The notes: generated by a model not told the origin, from the letters alone. A DNA stretch of 64,000 bases from Synechococcus sp. 1G10 (GCF_002252625.1 NZ_NQKW01000003.1:62001-126000); one strand, 5' to 3'. Shown: positions 43,916-52,376, counted from the first letter of the stretch. A program made the numbers and translations.

Positions 43916-44206
43916 ATGGCACCCATCCCAGCCAAGACTCTGGCGAGCCCAGGGCCACTGCCACCCTTTGCTGCCCCACTGGCTACGGCGGTTGTGACCC
44001 TGTTCTCGCTCGCACCCTCGGATCTGCGGGCTCAGAGTCTGCGGTACAACCTCGGCCCCGGCAGCAACGTGGGCGAACCGACCCGGGTGGAGTCCACCGA
44101 TTGCGTCACCGATCCCAAGGATGGATCGGTCACCTGTAAAACCAAGCTCAAAAACCCTTCAGGGGACAGCCCAGCCCGACCCCAGTTCGAGCCCTTTAAC
44201 AATTGA
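43916..44206 (+). CDS. Small exported protein (96 aa)
   Basis: The product begins with a hydrophobic segment (PFAAPLATAVVTLFSLAPSDLRAQS) that looks like a cleavable signal, followed by a mature part of about 50 residues with two Cys in TDCVTDPKDGSVTCKTK, likely a disulfide. ATG 43916 or GTG 43892 may start it. It overlaps psiE by 1 bp (TGATG). I do not recognise it. Confidence 0.65.
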   Translation: MAPIPAKTLASPGPLPPFAAPLATAVVTLFSLAPSDLRAQSLRYNLGPGSNVGEPTRVESTDCVTDPKDGSVTCKTKLKNPSGDSPARPQFEPFNN

Positions 44207-44697
44207 TGGCCAGATTCTCCGGCTTGTTCGATGACAAGGCGTTCCTGGCGCTTGTCGATCGTCTTGAGCGTCAACTTGCCAAGGTGCTCTCAGTTCTGCT
44301 CTGCGTGGTGCTGATTGCTGCCACCACCCAGCTGATCATTGAGGTGTGGCGCGAGTTTTTCAACCCCGATACCGGCTGGCTTGGCGACGATCTGATCCGG
44401 ATCCTCGGTGATGTGCTCACCGTGCTGATCGCCCTGGAAGTGCTGCAGAACGTCACGGCCTACCTGCGCCACCATGTGGTCCAGATCGAGCTGGTGCTGC
44501 TCACCGCCCTCACCGCTGTGGCGCGGAAGGTGATTGTGCTCCCCCCCGGCTCGGAGGACAAACCCCTTCTGCTGCTGGGCTTGGGGATCACGGTGGTGAG
44601 CCTGTCAGCGGGCTATTGGCTGGTGCGCTCCTCCACCCTGATGGAGGAGGCGACCAGAAGAAGGCGAGCCAAATTGTTCCGGGATCCGGATCAGTAG
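44206..44697 (+). CDS. PsiE-family (phosphate-starvation-inducible) membrane protein
   Basis: A 163-aa protein with four hydrophobic segments, including VLSVLLCVVLIAATTQLI and LTVLIALEVLQNVTAYLRHHVVQIELVLLTALTAVARK, the PsiE signature with conserved His pair and Glu. Function is unknown. Translation is probably coupled to the upstream small exported protein. Its last 110 bp overlap the convergent Nif11-cupin gene. Confidence 0.85.
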   Translation: MARFSGLFDDKAFLALVDRLERQLAKVLSVLLCVVLIAATTQLIIEVWREFFNPDTGWLGDDLIRILGDVLTVLIALEVLQNVTAYLRHHVVQIELVLLTALTAVARKVIVLPPGSEDKPLLLLGLGITVVSLSAGYWLVRSSTLMEEATRRRRAKLFRDPDQ

Positions 44698-45172
44698 CCA
44701 CCACCCGGTGACGGCGCCGGGGCGTGATCAGGAGGCTGTCACCCACGGCCAGATCCCGCGCTTCGGCCTCATCCTCGAAACGGAGCCTGGCGCTGCCGCG
44801 AAGCAGAAGCACCCATTCGACCTCCTGCTGGTCGTACCACTGGCCTGGAGCTGTGCAGTGGGCACAGGAGTGAATCCGCTCCAGGCGCAGGTCGGGGCTT
44901 TCCAGCAGCAGATCCAGCCGCTCCTGCCCCGCCGGCGGACAGGGGCTCTGGAGCAGGTTGTCCGCTCCGGCTCCCCCCTCCGGAGCGGGGTCCGGTTCTC
45001 CCCAGCGCTTACCGATCTCAAAGCCCTGCTCTCTGGCCAGGGCCACCACTTCGTGATGGCTGGAGCAGGCTGCAAGAGCATCCCGCAGCCTGGGCCGGGC
45101 TTCGCTCAAGGCCACGAAGGCGTTGAGCTGGCGCACTTTCTCGAGAAAGGCCTGCAGCTGCTCCTCGGCCAT
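44588..45172 (-). CDS. Nif11-like domain fused to a cupin domain
   Basis: A 194-aa protein. Residues 1-60 (MAEEQLQAFLEKVRQ, SHHEVVALAREQGFEI) match the Nif11 domain seen in cyanobacterial leader peptides of RiPP natural products. Residues about 85-165 form a cupin: RIHSCAHCTAPGQWYDQQEVEWVLLLRGSARLRFED with a Gln-Glu metal-type motif and GDSLLITPRRRHRV. The ATG at 45172 begins the Nif11 domain; the longer frame upstream is out of family. The last 110 bp are antisense to psiE. No RiPP enzyme gene is close. A nutrient or small-molecule sensor role is only a guess. Confidence 0.78.
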   Translation of the reverse strand: MAEEQLQAFLEKVRQLNAFVALSEARPRLRDALAACSSHHEVVALAREQGFEIGKRWGEPDPAPEGGAGADNLLQSPCPPAGQERLDLLLESPDLRLERIHSCAHCTAPGQWYDQQEVEWVLLLRGSARLRFEDEAEARDLAVGDSLLITPRRRHRVVATDPDPGTIWLAFFWSPPPSGWRSAPANSPLTGSPP

Positions 45173-45182
45173 GACGGATTGC

Positions 45183-45662
45183 TCAGTCCTGGAGAAGGTC
45201 CTTGACCATACGGAAGCGGCGAAAGGGCACCGAGGCGATCGTGAGCTCCTCGATCCAGTCGACGCTCCAGCCTTCCCGCTCGAACAGGGGGCGCGAGAGG
45301 AAGCTGGCTTCGGTGCGCAGCCGCTGGCTGCCGTAGCCACGGGAGAGGGCCTCCAGGGCTCGCAGCAAGCCGGTGGCATGGCCCTGGCGACTGGCCCGTC
45401 CGCGGCAGTAAAGCAGGGAAATGCGATCGACGGGCTCCAGCACCGCGAAGGCCTCGATCACCTCACCTGCGCGAGAGCAGCTGGCCAGGCCCACACCCTT
45501 CGCCAGGATCTCTTCGAACGGTGAGCTCTCCTGCACCACATCCGCCCAGGCTCTGACCTGCTCAGGGGTGTAGAGCTGCGGGGCCTGGCTGAGCACCGCG
45601 TCTAGATACACCTCACGCACCGCTTCGAGGTCCTGGGGGACGAGGGGTCGCAGGCTGTGCAT
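45183..45662 (-). CDS. GNAT-family N-acetyltransferase
   Basis: A 159-aa protein of the GNAT fold: LRPLVPQDLEAVREVYLDA (motif C), CRGRASRQGHATGLLRALEA (acetyl-CoA binding, Q/RxxGxG/A-like) and the closing LFEREGWSVDW. The substrate is unknown. It lies 10 bp before the Nif11-cupin start and may be co-transcribed with it. Confidence 0.85.
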   Translation of the reverse strand: MHSLRPLVPQDLEAVREVYLDAVLSQAPQLYTPEQVRAWADVVQESSPFEEILAKGVGLASCSRAGEVIEAFAVLEPVDRISLLYCRGRASRQGHATGLLRALEALSRGYGSQRLRTEASFLSRPLFEREGWSVDWIEELTIASVPFRRFRMVKDLLQD

Positions 45663-45828
45663 CGGCTCGCCCCTGGTTGGTTGCTCGGACGGTATCGGGG
45701 CGCCCCACCCTTTGAGACAACTTTGTTGCGGCCCCTTGGGTGTGGCTCAGTGTCGTCCAACCTGCTGCATAGCGTGGATCCAGGTTCAGCGTTTGGTCGT
45801 GCACTCACGGCGAGCGCCAGAGATCCCC

Positions 45829-46062
45829 ATGGCCGACTCACGTCCACTCAGCATCGGTGAACTGGAGGCGGGCTTTTCGGCCTACTGCCAGGCCCTCAGG
45901 CGGCTTGTGGCCGACGGACGCAGCATCGAGCGCATCGAGCGCACTCTCTGCTGGCACAACCTCAGTGCCCTGCACAGCTCACTGCCCCAGCGCTACCGCG
46001 CACCGGAGGATCTCTACCGTCGCTACCTGCGGGCCCTCGCGGCTGAAAGCACGCCAGAGTGA
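45829..46062 (+). CDS. DUF3136-like small protein, first of two paralogues
   Basis: A 77-aa protein beginning MADSRPLSIGELEAGF and continuing RIERTLCWHNLSALHSSLPQRYRAPEDLY. It shares the pattern GELEA, T-x-CW, LxxLHxxLP and YxAPxxL with the protein at 53076-53315, so the two are paralogues. I take the family as DUF3136 from memory. It is small, acidic/basic mixed and without a membrane segment. The next gene, a cytochrome c, begins 25 bp later. Confidence 0.75.
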   Translation: MADSRPLSIGELEAGFSAYCQALRRLVADGRSIERIERTLCWHNLSALHSSLPQRYRAPEDLYRRYLRALAAESTPE

Positions 46063-46087
46063 CCGTCTTGGCAAGGAGCGAGAGCGG

Positions 46088-46528
46088 GTGTCTGTGATCC
46101 AACCCTCATCGCCCAGCCATTCGACCTGGCGCCGCTGGCTGGGAATTCTGGCGCTGCTCGTTTTGCTGCTGCTGGTCTGGTGGCCCCGGCCGGTGTGGGG
46201 TGACTCCCTTGCCACTCCTGTCGTGCTCTCAGGCGAAAGCCTGTTCGCGAACCATTGCGCCGGATGCCACATCAACGGTGGCAACATCCTGCGCCGTGGC
46301 AAGACCCTGAAGCTCAAGGCCCTGGAGCGCAACGGCATCACAGGCCCGGAAGCCATCGCCGCGATCGCCTCTGCTGGCCTGGGTCAGATGTCGGGGTATG
46401 GGGAGGTGCTGGGTCCAGGGGGGTCTGAGGCGGTGGCTGACTGGGTGTGGCAACAGGCGCAGCGGAGCTGGAGCTCAGCCACCACGCCAGCCCCGAGGAT
46501 CCCGCCCGAAGTCCCTGGAGCCTCCTAA
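46088..46528 (+). CDS. Cytochrome c6-like protein
   Basis: A 146-aa c-type cytochrome with an N-terminal anchor or signal (about 16-36, LGILALLVLLLLVWWPRPVWG), haem motif CAGCH at about 57-61 and a likely axial Met in GLGQMSGYG at about 105. The segment GKTLKLKALERNGI is like cytochrome c6 (PetJ) and its relatives. The GTG start at 46088 has AAGGAG about 13 bp upstream; GTG 46094 is also possible. It should carry electrons in the lumen or periplasm. It overlaps the YciI-like gene by 4 bp at the 3' end. Confidence 0.85.
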   Translation: MSVIQPSSPSHSTWRRWLGILALLVLLLLVWWPRPVWGDSLATPVVLSGESLFANHCAGCHINGGNILRRGKTLKLKALERNGITGPEAIAAIASAGLGQMSGYGEVLGPGGSEAVADWVWQQAQRSWSSATTPAPRIPPEVPGAS

Positions 46529-46794
46529 AACGCCTGAATCCAGGGGTAGATCTCCACGCTGGTCCAGATCCCCTGGCGCCAGTAGATATCCCCCTTCACC
46601 AGGGCTTCCACTTGCTCCTGACTTTCGGCTTCATAGATGCCGAACACCCGGGTGGTGCAGGCGGTGGGCCCGAGGGTGATCAGCACCCCCTCCTGCTTCT
46701 GCAGCCGCAGTCCGGCCAGATGTTCCTCCCGACAGGGTCCTCGCCGCTCAAGCACATCGGAGCTGTAGGTGCCCCAGAGGACGAATCTGGCCAT
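46525..46794 (-). CDS. YciI-like protein
   Basis: An 89-aa protein with the YciI fold pattern: MARFVLWGTYSSDVLERRGPCREEHLA, GVLITLGP and a VKGDIYWRQGIW close. The His in EEHL is the usual conserved residue. The function is unknown. It converges on the cytochrome gene with a 4-bp overlap. Confidence 0.85.
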   Translation of the reverse strand: MARFVLWGTYSSDVLERRGPCREEHLAGLRLQKQEGVLITLGPTACTTRVFGIYEAESQEQVEALVKGDIYWRQGIWTSVEIYPWIQAF

Positions 46795-46891
46795 CGGTTG
46801 CTCCTGTAGGGGTTTATCTGGTGAGGTGGCTTAGGAATGCCCTGCTGGAGAGCTGATCCAGAACAGACACTGTGGGTCAGCTCTGGGCCTC

Positions 46892-47332
46892 TCAGCTCTT
46901 CACGCCTCGTCCCAGGAGCAGGTCACGGGCGCCGTTGACCAGCTGCATGGTGTCGTGCTCGCCGCCGCGGTCGGGGTGGTGCTCGGCAGCGGCAAGCTTC
47001 CAGGCGCGGGTCACATCGGCGGCGGTGATCCGGCCGCAACGGGGGAGGTGCAGGCGCTGGCGAGCCACGATGGCATCGAGGTCGGGATGCTTGCCCAAGG
47101 GGCCCCAGTCGGCCTTGCTCAGGCTGGGGTTCCGTTTCTTGCCGCCCTTGCCCTGGCCTTTGGCCTTGCCGGTGCTGGCTCCTGCTCCCTTGTTTGCTCC
47201 GAACCCCTGGCGAACGCGGCTGCTCGAGCGGTTGTCCTCGGCCTCGAATGGGCTCGGCTCCTGCTCAGTGGGCCGGGTGCGGGCCAGGGGTGAGACAGGC
47301 TCGCGCAGGGTCTGGGGCATCACCGTCACCAA
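46892..47332 (-). CDS. J-domain protein (DnaJ-like)
   Basis: A 146-aa protein with a basic, Gly/Lys-rich linker (about 45-70, GAGASTGKAKGQGKGGKKRN) and a C-terminal J domain containing the HPD tripeptide in AAAEHHPDRGGEHD. The J domain should stimulate an Hsp70/DnaK ATPase. The zinc-finger and G/F regions of full DnaJ are absent, so it is a type III-like J protein. The first and fifth codons are both possible starts. Confidence 0.85.
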   Translation of the reverse strand: MVTVMPQTLREPVSPLARTRPTEQEPSPFEAEDNRSSSRVRQGFGANKGAGASTGKAKGQGKGGKKRNPSLSKADWGPLGKHPDLDAIVARQRLHLPRCGRITAADVTRAWKLAAAEHHPDRGGEHDTMQLVNGARDLLLGRGVKS

Positions 47333-47574
47333 TCGTGGCTCCAGCCTGCTCCATCACCAACCGCTGGCCAAGTGGCGCTGGCTGACAACAGGAACCCGAG
47401 TGTTCATCTCCACAAAGAGACGACTGAAAGATGACTGACTGTCAAGCTTGTGAAATACACCGTTACGTTAGGCAAGGTTCCGGCTTTACCCATGGCCGCC
47501 GTCACACTTCCGATTGACAGCCTGCTGCCTCGCGGCGCTGGGGCCCAGACAGTCCAGAGAATGCTTCGCTTCCC

Positions 47575-47760
47575 ATGACCCTTCACCAAGGCCAGATGGT
47601 CAGGCTCACCAACAGCCCCGATCACACCTATCAGGTGCTCAACATCGACGCCGACGCCAGCACCTGCTGGGTGCGCCGCTGGCCGCTGCTGCGCCATGGA
47701 TCACGTCCCTTTGCCCTGCCCCTGGATCAGCTCCAGCAGCTGGACACAGCCAGCAGCTGA
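47575..47760 (+). CDS. Small hypothetical protein (61 aa)
   Basis: A 61-aa soluble product, MTLHQGQMVRLTNSPDHTYQVLNIDADASTCWVRRWPLL-like, with beta-strand-rich composition and no membrane segment. It is the first of three small plus-strand ORFs leading to feoA, 62 bp before the 38-aa ORF. The composition resembles picocyanobacterial small SH3-like hypotheticals; not named. Confidence 0.55.
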   Translation: MTLHQGQMVRLTNSPDHTYQVLNIDADASTCWVRRWPLLRHGSRPFALPLDQLQQLDTASS

Positions 47761-47810
47761 ACAATGTTCCGCGCTTGAGCTCCATACCTCCGTGCCTGAG
47801 CTCCATTCCA

Positions 47811-47815
47811 AGGAG
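47811..47815 (+). promoter_or_regulatory. Strong Shine-Dalgarno sequence before the 38-aa ORF
   Basis: AGGAG at 47811-47815, 7 bp before a GTG start at 47823. It decides the start of the ORF that lies just before feoA. Confidence 0.7.
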
Positions 47816-47822
47816 ACCCGTA

Positions 47823-47939
47823 GTGATTCCCATCCGCTTCCTGATCTGCTCCCGCCTCCTGGGCGGCACCACCCGCCTGCTTCTGCTTGGAGCGCTCACG
47901 GCCGCCCTCGGCGAACTCCTCCTGCTCTCCGGCCTCTGA
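47823..47939 (+). CDS. Small single-pass membrane protein (38 aa) preceding feoA
   Basis: GTG 47823 opens 38 codons, mostly hydrophobic (FLICSRLLGG, RLLLLGALTAALGELLLLSGL), with one membrane span and a short positive N-terminus. The Shine-Dalgarno spacing supports translation. It ends 40 bp before feoA on the same strand, so a role beside ferrous iron transport is conceivable. No family known. Confidence 0.55.
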   Translation: MIPIRFLICSRLLGGTTRLLLLGALTAALGELLLLSGL

Positions 47940-47979
47940 TCGCCGCGCTGCTTCAATCCAGACAGCCCTGAGCGAGGAC

Positions 47980-48207
47980 ATGAACCTGGCTGACGCGCCG
48001 CTGGATCAACCTCTGGAGCTGCTCAGCCTGCCCAGTCGTCCCAGCCTCGAGAGCCGCCTGCGCGCCATGGGGGTCAAGCCAGGCTGCCAGCTGATGGTGA
48101 TGCGCCGGGGACGCCCCGGAGGAATCCTGCATCTGCGCATGGGACTGCTCGATTTCATGCTGCGTCGAGCCGATGCCGCTCAGATGGGAGTGCAGCCACT
48201 CAGCTGA
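47980..48207 (+). CDS. feoA: Ferrous iron transport protein A
   Basis: A 75-aa FeoA of the SH3-like type: LSLPSRPSLESRLRAMGVKPGCQLMVMRRGRPGGILHLRMG, ending near DAAQMGVQPLS. FeoA supports FeoB. In most bacteria it is the first gene of a feoAB operon; here it is on the opposite strand to feoB, converging with an 8-bp overlap. The ATG at 47980 follows AGCGAGGAC. Confidence 0.88.
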   Translation: MNLADAPLDQPLELLSLPSRPSLESRLRAMGVKPGCQLMVMRRGRPGGILHLRMGLLDFMLRRADAAQMGVQPLS

Positions 48208-50008
48208 AGCCGAGGCGCACCCCCCCCTGGTAGAGGAGAAAAGACATCACCCAGGCCAGGCTGAACGACCACAGCAGCGACAGCCCCACGAAGCGACCGC
48301 TGCGGCTTTCCTTCAGCTGTACCGCCACCGTGGATAGGCATGGGGTATAGAGAAGGGTGAACATCATGAAACTCAGGGCCTGCAGCGGCCGGATCGCCCC
48401 CACCACCGCGGTGGCCAACCCGCTCTCACGGGTGGCATAGATCACCGCCATCGCCCCCAGCAGAATTTCCTTGGCAATAAAGCCGAAGATCAGTGAGATC
48501 GTCAGCTCCGGGTTCATGCCGATTGGACCCAGCAGTGGTTGTACCGCCCGTCCGATCTGGCCTGCAAACGATTGACCGGAGAGGTGATCGACCCCGAGGG
48601 GGAGATTGTTGAGCAACCAGATGGCGATCACTCCCAGGATGATAAAACGGCGGGTGGTGAAGAAGAAGGTCACCATTTCGCGCCAGGCGCGGCTGAGCAC
48701 CGTGCCCAGGCTGGGAGCCCGATACGGTGGCAACTCCAGGACGAACCCCCCCTCACTGGGGAACACCTGCTTGAACAGAAGGGCGGTAAGCACCGCAGCA
48801 GCGAAGCTGACCACATAGAAACCGAAGATCACCGCTCCAGCTGCCCACCTGGGCCTAGGGAAAAAGGCGCCTGCCATGAACACAAACACCGTCAGCCGAG
48901 CCTGGCAGAGGGAAAACGGAATCATCAGCATCGCCAGCCAGCGCTGGGGCCTGTCACGAATCACGCGGGTGCCCATGATCGCAGGCACGTTGCATCCGAA
49001 TCCCATGATCTGCAGCACGAAGCTGCGGCCATCAAGGCCCAGCCAATGCATCACCCCATCCATCAGGAAGGCCGAGCGGGCCAGATAGCCCGAGTCTTCA
49101 ATCAGGGCGATCATCATGTAAAAAAGAAAGATGATCGGCATGAAGCTGATCACCGTGGTGGCTCCCATCCACAGCCCTTCGCTGACCAACCGTCTGAAAA
49201 AATCCGGGAGCGCCAGGCTCTGCAGGGCCGGTTGCAACAAATTGGCCTCCAGGCCATCGAAGAGCGTGCCCAGTTGGGTCTGGATCGGTCCTCCCACGGC
49301 ATAAATCAGCTGGAAGATCGCCAGCATCACCATAAAAAAACAGAGCACCCCCAGCAGCGGGTGCAACAGCAGCTGATCCAGGCGATCCCGCTGGGGATCC
49401 GGGTTCGGTTGGTCGTGCCCTTCGATGCAGCTCGCCACCAGCCGGGCCCGCTGCGCCTCCAGCTCCGTCTCAGACAGCAGCCGGGAAGGTCCTGGCTGGA
49501 GCTGGGCATAGCCGTGGATGCACTCCAGCAACGACTCGAGTCCCCGGTCGTGGCGGGCGCTGATCACCAGCACCGGCAACCCCAGGTCCGCCGCTAGACG
49601 CTTCTCGTCGATGCGGACCCCGAAGCGCTGGGCCTCATCGCCCATATTCAGCGCCAGGATCAGGGGCAGCCCAGTGGCCTGGAGCTCCAGAGCCAGCCTC
49701 AACTGGGTGTCGGCATGGCTGGCGTTGAGCACCGCCACAGCCAGATCCGGACGGGTGGCGCTGAGAAAGCGGCGCACGATCGCCTCATCCTCACTGCTGC
49801 CGCGCAGGTCGTGGATACCAGGCAGATCGATCAGGTCGTAGGGGCGGCCGGTGGCGTCGGCAGGCAGGGAACCGCGCAGAAGCTCCACCGTGAGCCCAGG
49901 CCAGTTGGCCACGTGGGCATGGCCGCCCGTGAGCCTGTTGTACAGCGTCGACTTGCCGGTGTTGGGAAGACCCAGCAGGGCCACCTGGACCGCGGCGTCG
50001 GTGGTCAC
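48200..50008 (-). CDS. feoB: Ferrous iron transport protein B
   Basis: A 602-aa protein with an N-terminal G domain (GLPNTGKST, LIDLPGIHDL, LNMGDEAQ with the NxxD recognition, SARHDRGL) and a C-terminal domain of about nine to ten membrane helices with Gate motifs (LFYMMIALIEDSGYLARSAFLMD). It imports Fe2+. It is shorter than E. coli FeoB (773 aa) but usual for cyanobacteria. Its 3' end overlaps feoA on the other strand; its start overlaps the DUF938 gene by 4 bp. Confidence 0.95.
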   Translation of the reverse strand: MTTDAAVQVALLGLPNTGKSTLYNRLTGGHAHVANWPGLTVELLRGSLPADATGRPYDLIDLPGIHDLRGSSEDEAIVRRFLSATRPDLAVAVLNASHADTQLRLALELQATGLPLILALNMGDEAQRFGVRIDEKRLAADLGLPVLVISARHDRGLESLLECIHGYAQLQPGPSRLLSETELEAQRARLVASCIEGHDQPNPDPQRDRLDQLLLHPLLGVLCFFMVMLAIFQLIYAVGGPIQTQLGTLFDGLEANLLQPALQSLALPDFFRRLVSEGLWMGATTVISFMPIIFLFYMMIALIEDSGYLARSAFLMDGVMHWLGLDGRSFVLQIMGFGCNVPAIMGTRVIRDRPQRWLAMLMIPFSLCQARLTVFVFMAGAFFPRPRWAAGAVIFGFYVVSFAAAVLTALLFKQVFPSEGGFVLELPPYRAPSLGTVLSRAWREMVTFFFTTRRFIILGVIAIWLLNNLPLGVDHLSGQSFAGQIGRAVQPLLGPIGMNPELTISLIFGFIAKEILLGAMAVIYATRESGLATAVVGAIRPLQALSFMMFTLLYTPCLSTVAVQLKESRSGRFVGLSLLWSFSLAWVMSFLLYQGGVRLGFS

Positions 50009-50658
50009 GGCTGGGGCTCGGACTCCGCAGCCGCCACTCGGCGGAACACCAGCAGCCGGTTGTTGGCGGGCATCGGCAGATCATCGATGGCCTGCAGACC
50101 GCAGTCAGCGGCCAGGGCGGTGAGCTCCAGGGCATCGCGGACGCCCATGGCGGGATCAAGGCTGCGCAAGTGCTGATCAAAAGCGGCGTTGCTGGGGCTG
50201 GTGTGACGGCCGCCCTCGTGGAAGGGGCCGTAGAGCAGCAGCAGGCCCGAGCACCGCAAGACCCGGGCACTGCCCTCCAGCAATCTCGGAACGGCACTCC
50301 AGGGCATGATGTGAGCTATGTTGGCGCTGAAGACCGCATCGAACGGTCCATCAGGCCAGTGCGGCTGCAGCACGTCGAGTTCGACGGGAGGGAGCAGCCA
50401 GCCCAGCTGAGCGTCGGTCTGTCCCTCGAGTTGGCAGCGGCGGCGCAGATCGCTCAGGTTGATGGTCCTGTCGCTGGGTTGCCAAACCACCCGCAGATGG
50501 CGGCAGACATGGACTGCGTGCTGGCCCGTGCCGGAGCCCACCTCGAGCACCCGGTTTCCTTCAGCCAACCACTGGCTAAGGGCTGCCAGGATTGGCTCCT
50601 TGTTGCGTTCGCAGGCCTCCGAAAAGGGCAGCGCAACGCGTGATTCCTCAGGTGCCAT
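50005..50658 (-). CDS. DUF938 SAM-dependent methyltransferase-like protein
   Basis: A 217-aa protein with SAM-binding motif VLEVGSGTGQHAVH at about residues 38-51 and the DUF938 segments FDAVFSANIAHIMPW and YGPFHEGGRHTSPSNAAFD. The substrate is unknown. Its stop overlaps the feoB start by 4 bp and trpA ends 8 bp upstream of its start, so it is the middle gene of a trpA-DUF938-feoB run. Confidence 0.88.
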   Translation of the reverse strand: MAPEESRVALPFSEACERNKEPILAALSQWLAEGNRVLEVGSGTGQHAVHVCRHLRVVWQPSDRTINLSDLRRRCQLEGQTDAQLGWLLPPVELDVLQPHWPDGPFDAVFSANIAHIMPWSAVPRLLEGSARVLRCSGLLLLYGPFHEGGRHTSPSNAAFDQHLRSLDPAMGVRDALELTALAADCGLQAIDDLPMPANNRLLVFRRVAAAESEPQP

Positions 50659-50666
50659 GGCAGGCC

Positions 50667-51497
50667 TCAGGTGTCGAGGGCCCGGCGCAGGCCGGCGATG
50701 AATGCCGCGGCAGCGCGAGCCGGATCGGTGCCCTCCTGATGAGCCGCGGCCATCACCTTCACCAGAGCACTGCCCACGATCGCGCCATCGGCGCCCCAGT
50801 CACGCACCTGCCTGGCTTGCTCGGGGCCCGAAATTCCGAAACCCACCGCCACGGGTCTGGGGCCCAGGCCCTTGAGCTGTCGCACCAGGTCGCCCACCCG
50901 GCTCTCAAGACTCGTGCGCACCCCGGTCACCCCCGTCACGCTCACCAGATAGGTGAAGCCGCGACTGGCCTCAGTGATCCTCGCCATCCGCTCGGCCGGG
51001 GTGGTGGGAGCCACCAGAAGCACCAGATCGAGGCCATGGCCAGCGGCAATGGGCGAGAGACGCTCCGCCTCCTCCAGGGGTAGGTCGGGCACCACCAGCC
51101 CGGCGGCCCCGGCAGCGGCAGCTTCACGGCAAAAATTCTCGAGCCCGCGGTTCAGCAAAGGATTGGTGTAAGTGAAGAGCACCACAGGAAGCGTCAGTTC
51201 ACCCTTCAAGCTGGAGAGCATCTCCAGGACAGCCGTGGGGGTGGTGCCGGCGGCAAGGGCCCGGCTTGCGGCAGCCTGAATCACCGGCCCATCTGCCAGG
51301 GGATCGCTGTAGGGGATGCCCAGCTCGATCAGATCGCTTCCCTCAGCCTCAAGGGCCAGCAGAGTGTTGCGGGTGGTGGCCAGGTCAGGGTCCCCTGCCA
51401 TCAGAAAAGGCATCAGGGCACATCTCCCCTGCTGCCTGAGACCGGCGAATCGCCGCTGGATCGGTGTGCCTGCAAGGGTGGCGGAAGCAGCACTCAT
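50667..51497 (-). CDS. trpA: Tryptophan synthase alpha chain
   Basis: A 276-aa TIM-barrel: [33 protein letters not shown] with catalytic Glu and Asp, [29 protein letters not shown] and VGSALVK. It splits indole-3-glycerol phosphate. ATG 51497 (MSAASA) starts the family region; the frame extends upstream into the gap with no match. It is downstream of ndhL and DUF3007, a common cyanobacterial order. Confidence 0.95.
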   Translation of the reverse strand: MSAASATLAGTPIQRRFAGLRQQGRCALMPFLMAGDPDLATTRNTLLALEAEGSDLIELGIPYSDPLADGPVIQAAASRALAAGTTPTAVLEMLSSLKGELTLPVVLFTYTNPLLNRGLENFCREAAAAGAAGLVVPDLPLEEAERLSPIAAGHGLDLVLLVAPTTPAERMARITEASRGFTYLVSVTGVTGVRTSLESRVGDLVRQLKGLGPRPVAVGFGISGPEQARQVRDWGADGAIVGSALVKVMAAAHQEGTDPARAAAAFIAGLRRALDT

Positions 51498-51540
51498 CGG
51501 GGCCGTGATGCGGGGGCGGTCAGGCTCCGAGCCTATGGGG

Positions 51541-51876
51541 TCAGGCCGCGGCGTCGTCCTGCCACTGACCGATCTCGCGCAGCAGCTTTTCCTGCTCCCC
51601 AGGGCTGAGGGCATCGAATTCTTTCTGCAATTCCTCAGTGGTGAGAGCATCAAAGGCCGCGCGGTATTGGCGCCGCTGCTCCATGAAACTCATCTTTCCG
51701 GTGACTACCCGCAGCAGGTAGGAGCCCGTCCAGCCCAAAACCAGCAGGATCAGCAGGGCCTCGGCGGCGATGCCGGCTGAAAAGCCCTCGAATCCCGCCG
51801 CTTTGAAGCCCCAATAGCCGAGCCCTCCTGCCAGGAACACTCCCAGCCCGATCAGAAGTGCCTGACCACGGTTCAT
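51541..51876 (-). CDS. DUF3007 family protein
   Basis: A 111-aa protein with two hydrophobic helices (about 6-26 and 34-56) and a soluble C-terminal helix-rich tail ([27 protein letters not shown]). It matches DUF3007, which sits between ndhL and trpA in cyanobacteria. Overlap of 4 bp with ndhL. Function unknown; an NDH-1 link is suggested by context only. Confidence 0.85.
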   Translation of the reverse strand: MNRGQALLIGLGVFLAGGLGYWGFKAAGFEGFSAGIAAEALLILLVLGWTGSYLLRVVTGKMSFMEQRRQYRAAFDALTTEELQKEFDALSPGEQEKLLREIGQWQDDAAA

Positions 51877-52115
51877 TCTCCCTGACCCGCCATGCGCAGA
51901 TTCAGAAAGGGTGCGAACAGGATCAGGCCGGGAAAGAACAGAAACACCAGGCCGTAGACGGCCGTCCGCTCGATTTTGCCCATCACGGTCCAGCGCTTGT
52001 GCATCCAGGCGTAGAGCGCCAGGGGCACCACCACCAGATAGGCGCCAGCAATAACCGCATAGGCGCCCAGCACCAACAGAGTGTCGGGGGAGAGCATCCC
52101 AAGAGTCATCGTCAT
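51873..52115 (-). CDS. ndhL: NAD(P)H-quinone oxidoreductase subunit L
   Basis: An 80-aa protein with two membrane helices: [30 protein letters not shown] and [25 protein letters not shown]. This is NdhL, needed for CO2 uptake and cyclic electron flow by NDH-1. The start at 52115 (MTMTLGML) or 52097 suits the family; the frame runs up to 52166, just short of the tRNA gene. It is followed by DUF3007 and trpA. Confidence 0.88.
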   Translation of the reverse strand: MTMTLGMLSPDTLLVLGAYAVIAGAYLVVVPLALYAWMHKRWTVMGKIERTAVYGLVFLFFPGLILFAPFLNLRMAGQGE

Positions 52116-52184
52116 CGAACTGAGCAACCCGGGCAGCGGCACGACCGTGAAGTCAAGGTGGCGCAAATCTAGGATCCAAACGTC

Positions 52185-52268
52185 GGGGGCATGGCGAAAT
52201 TGGTAGACGCAGCGGATTTAAAATCCGCAGACGGCGACGTTGTGGGGGTTCAAGTCCCCCTGCCCCCA
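52185..52268 (+). tRNA. trnL: tRNA-Leu (UAA)
   Basis: An 84-nt tRNA: acceptor stem GGGGGCA/TGCCCCC, anticodon stem GCGGA/TCCGC around loop TTTAAAA with anticodon TAA, a long variable arm (class II) and T-arm GGGGGTTCAAGTCCCCC. CCA is not encoded. No intron is present, although many cyanobacterial trnL(UAA) genes carry a group I intron. It is divergent from ndhL. Confidence 0.96.
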
Positions 52269-52376
52269 TCGCCACAGCGCCTTCTGGACTGGGCCCATGC
52301 CGGCGGCTGCATGTGTAATGAGCCGATTGGGATCTGCCCCACAGCGGCAATCTGAGGGTGCTCTGAGCCCCCTTGC

